Shown in pieces: positions 62,260 through 64,000 of a DNA stretch of 64,000 nucleotides. How positions within the stretch are numbered: position 1 is the stretch's first letter; every line of letters begins with the position of its first letter. Location: positions 496,001-560,000 of the forward strand of contig NZ_AEYF01000045.1 in assembly GCF_000292525.1 (NCBI RefSeq). The letters are read 5' to 3'. The notes beneath the pieces are model-generated. The model did not search any database. It was not told the DNA's origin and was given only the letters and a program-made list of their open reading frames with translations. This stretch comes from Rhizobium sp. CCGE 510. GTDB lineage: Bacteria; Pseudomonadota; Alphaproteobacteria; Rhizobiales; Rhizobiaceae. Both the position numbers and the translations under genes were made by a program.

Positions 62260-64000
62260 TCATGCCTGGCTCATGCTCCAGATCACTGTCCAGGGCGCGA
62301 GATCGCCGCCGTCGCTGCTCCCGAGACGGAATAACGTCTTGGCATCGTCCTGTTGCGGGTCAAACGCCGCCGCCGCCGCGTCGCCAAGATTGGCGCGCAG
62401 ATGAAGGTGTCGGCTTTCTGCAAGGCTCCAATCCACCGCGATCGCATTTCCCGCCGAGCGGTAAACCGCGCTTCCGCCGGCCACACCCTTCAGCAGAGGG
62501 ACGATCACCCGGTGTCGGAGATCGAGAAGTGTCCGGTAATACTCAAGCACGTCAGAGGTAGTGCGTTTCGACCAATCCAGTTTGGCCGCAGCAAAGGTTG
62601 ACGGCGCCGTCGGATCGAGAAGATCGTCGGCGTCGAAACCCGGCAGACGCGAAAGCTCCTCGCGACGGCCTTTCCTGACTTTCTCGTTCAGATCCTCGTC
62701 GAAATCGCAGAAATACGGAAACGGCTCCTCCGCGCCCCATTCCTCGCCCATGAACAGCATCGGTATCTCCGGTGCCAGCAGGTAGATCGCGGTCACCGCC
62801 TTGACGGCATCGGCTGGGCTCGAAGCCAGAACCCGGTCGCCGAGCGCCCGATTGCCGATCTGGTCATGGTTCTGGATGAACGAGATGAAGGCAGTCGGCG
62901 GCAGGTGGTCGCTCGGCCTGCCCCGACTTCCCCCGCGATAGGACATGTGCTCTCCCTGGAACACGAAACCTTCCGCCAGCGCCCGGCCGAGCTTGCCGGC
63001 GTCGCCGGCGTAATCGGCATAATAGCCGAAGGTTTCACCGGTGGCGGTGATATGCAGCACATGGTGCATGTCGTCGTTCCACTGGGCGGTGAAGTGCTTC
63101 GCTTCGCCGTTTTCGTCACGCTTCAACAGGTCGCTGTCGTTCTCCTCGTTTTCGACGATCAGATGCACGAAACGATCGCCGGCCGCAGCCCTGACGCGGC
63201 GGGCAAGCTCGTGAAGCAGATGCTCGTCGCTATCATCCTTGATCGCGTGAACGGCATCGAAGCGGAAGCCGTCGAGCCTGAATTCGGTGATCCAGTAGAT
63301 GGCGTTCTCAATGACAAATTCGCGGACCATCTGCGATCCGTCGCCGTCATAGTTGATGCCGTGGCCCCAGGGCGTCTTGTGGTGGTCGGTAAAGAGCGGC
63401 GCATAGGAGGGGATATAGTTCCCGTCAGGCCCGAAGTGGTTGTAGACCACATCAAGGAACACTGAGATGCCGCGCTGGTGCGCCGCATCCACCAGCGCCA
63501 TGAAATCCTCCGGCCGGCCGTAGCTGCTGTCAGGAGCATAGGGAAGCACGCCGTCATAACCCCAGCTGTAACGGCCCGGAAATTCACTGACTGGCATGAT
63601 CTGCAAAGCTGTGACACCCAGATCCCGCAGATGATCGAGCCGCTCGATCGCCGCCCTGAAACTACCCGCCGGCGTGAAGCAGCCGATATGCATTTCGTAG
63701 ATCACCATCTCTTCCCAGGGCCGGCCAGTCCAGTCCCTCGTCTTCCAGCGATAGAAGGAGAGGTCGATCACTTCGCTCGGACCATGCACATCCTGCGGCT
63801 GGAACCGCGAGGCGGGGTCGGGAATTTCAAGGCCGGTCGGCAGGGCGAAGCGATAGCGCGTGCCTGGATGAGCGTCTTTGACCGTGCAATGATGCCAACC
63901 ACCTTCCGCCGCCTGCATCGGACGCGGATCGGCGCCTTCAATCTTCAACGACACGCTTTCATGCAGAGGAGCCCAGAGGCGAAACAGAATCCCGTCTTCG
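62260..64000 (-). CDS. treZ: Malto-oligosyltrehalose trehalohydrolase (5' end outside window)
   Basis: A GH13 enzyme whose frame runs off the right edge; the visible start of the frame reads EDGILFRLWAPLHESV, the N-terminal carbohydrate-binding domain. The barrel has VIYEMHIGCFTPAGSF, FLDVVYNHFGPDGNY, GFRFDAVHAI (nucleophile Asp), HLIVENEEND (acid Glu) and FIQNHDQIGNR. It releases trehalose from malto-oligosyl-trehalose. A GTG at 63954 is not the true start because homology continues upstream. With malQ directly after it, it belongs to the glycogen-to-trehalose pathway, probably with treY upstream. Confidence 0.93.
   Translation of the reverse strand, partial: EDGILFRLWAPLHESVSLKIEGADPRPMQAAEGGWHHCTVKDAHPGTRYRFALPTGLEIPDPASRFQPQDVHGPSEVIDLSFYRWKTRDWTGRPWEEMVIYEMHIGCFTPAGSFRAAIERLDHLRDLGVTALQIMPVSEFPGRYSWGYDGVLPYAPDSSYGRPEDFMALVDAAHQRGISVFLDVVYNHFGPDGNYIPSYAPLFTDHHKTPWGHGINYDGDGSQMVREFVIENAIYWITEFRLDGFRFDAVHAIKDDSDEHLLHELARRVRAAAGDRFVHLIVENEENDSDLLKRDENGEAKHFTAQWNDDMHHVLHITATGETFGYYADYAGDAGKLGRALAEGFVFQGEHMSYRGGSRGRPSDHLPPTAFISFIQNHDQIGNRALGDRVLASSPADAVKAVTAIYLLAPEIPMLFMGEEWGAEEPFPYFCDFDEDLNEKVRKGRREELSRLPGFDADDLLDPTAPSTFAAAKLDWSKRTTSDVLEYYRTLLDLRHRVIVPLLKGVAGGSAVYRSAGNAIAVDWSLAESRHLHLRANLGDAAAAAFDPQQDDAKTLFRLGSSDGGDLAPWTVIWSMSQA

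Overview
The window reads as chromosome or chromid/megaplasmid sequence from a fast-growing rhizobium (Rhizobium/Agrobacterium group, most like R. leguminosarum or R. etli). The grounds are the G+C-rich coding style, many peptide-type and amino-acid ABC importers tied to sugar-acid enzymes, a DUF982 gene, a rhizobial-looking palindromic mosaic repeat, and promoters matching the alphaproteobacterial EcfG general-stress signature (GGAAC-N16-CGTT). The species is inferred, not proven. No rRNA, tRNA, CRISPR array, prophage or replication origin was seen.

Layout. 0-2.2 kb: end of an NADPH-dependent FMN reductase and a complete IS630-family element (781-1830). 2.2-19.5 kb: two divergent catabolic operons around a GntR-type regulator. 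Leftward: substrate-binding protein, a 25-bp hairpin, two permeases, a double ATPase and two enolase-superfamily enzymes. Rightward: regulator, uronate dehydrogenase, SMP-30 lactonase, DapA-family lyase and a second complete importer. Together they fit oxidative use of hexuronates or aldarates. 19.5-31.3 kb: mixed accessory genes (alpha/beta hydrolase, large LuxR ATPase regulator, methyltransferase, unknown membrane and exported proteins, cold-shock protein, GMC-oxidoreductase pseudogene, DUF982, nucleoside deoxyribosyltransferase, cysteine-cluster protein, epoxide hydrolase, EamA transporter). 31.4-37.3 kb: a stress/membrane-lipid cluster (flavin-type oxidase, DUF763, phospholipase-D-type synthase, YbhN-like membrane protein, EEP phosphatase, coiled-coil membrane protein). 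37.4-42.3 kb: a LacI-controlled amino-acid-type importer with a fused permease-ATPase and a FAD oxidase. 42.3-44.4 kb: five small genes. 44.4-59.8 kb: an aldarate regulon. 60-64 kb: a small membrane protein, malQ and treZ, the last cut by the window edge.

Two regulatory layers stand out. First, a 14-bp palindrome close to ACTRRTATAYYAGT lies upstream of four transcription units between 47.2 and 59.9 kb: the lone substrate-binding protein, the ilvD-type/talarate dehydratase/RraA/aldehyde dehydrogenase/kdgD operon, the binding-protein-less importer, and an EamA transporter. The GntR gene at 53.6 kb lies among them, so the pieces can be read as one pathway: aldarate uptake, dehydration to 5-dehydro-4-deoxyglucarate, decarboxylative dehydration to 2-oxoglutarate semialdehyde, and oxidation to 2-oxoglutarate. 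Second, EcfG-type promoters precede DUF982, the phospholipase-D gene, YbhN and the EEP gene (these two from one overlapping two-way promoter), the coiled-coil protein and the lipoprotein cassette. This suggests a general-stress cell-envelope module whose core resembles the E. coli ybhP-clsB-ybhN trio.
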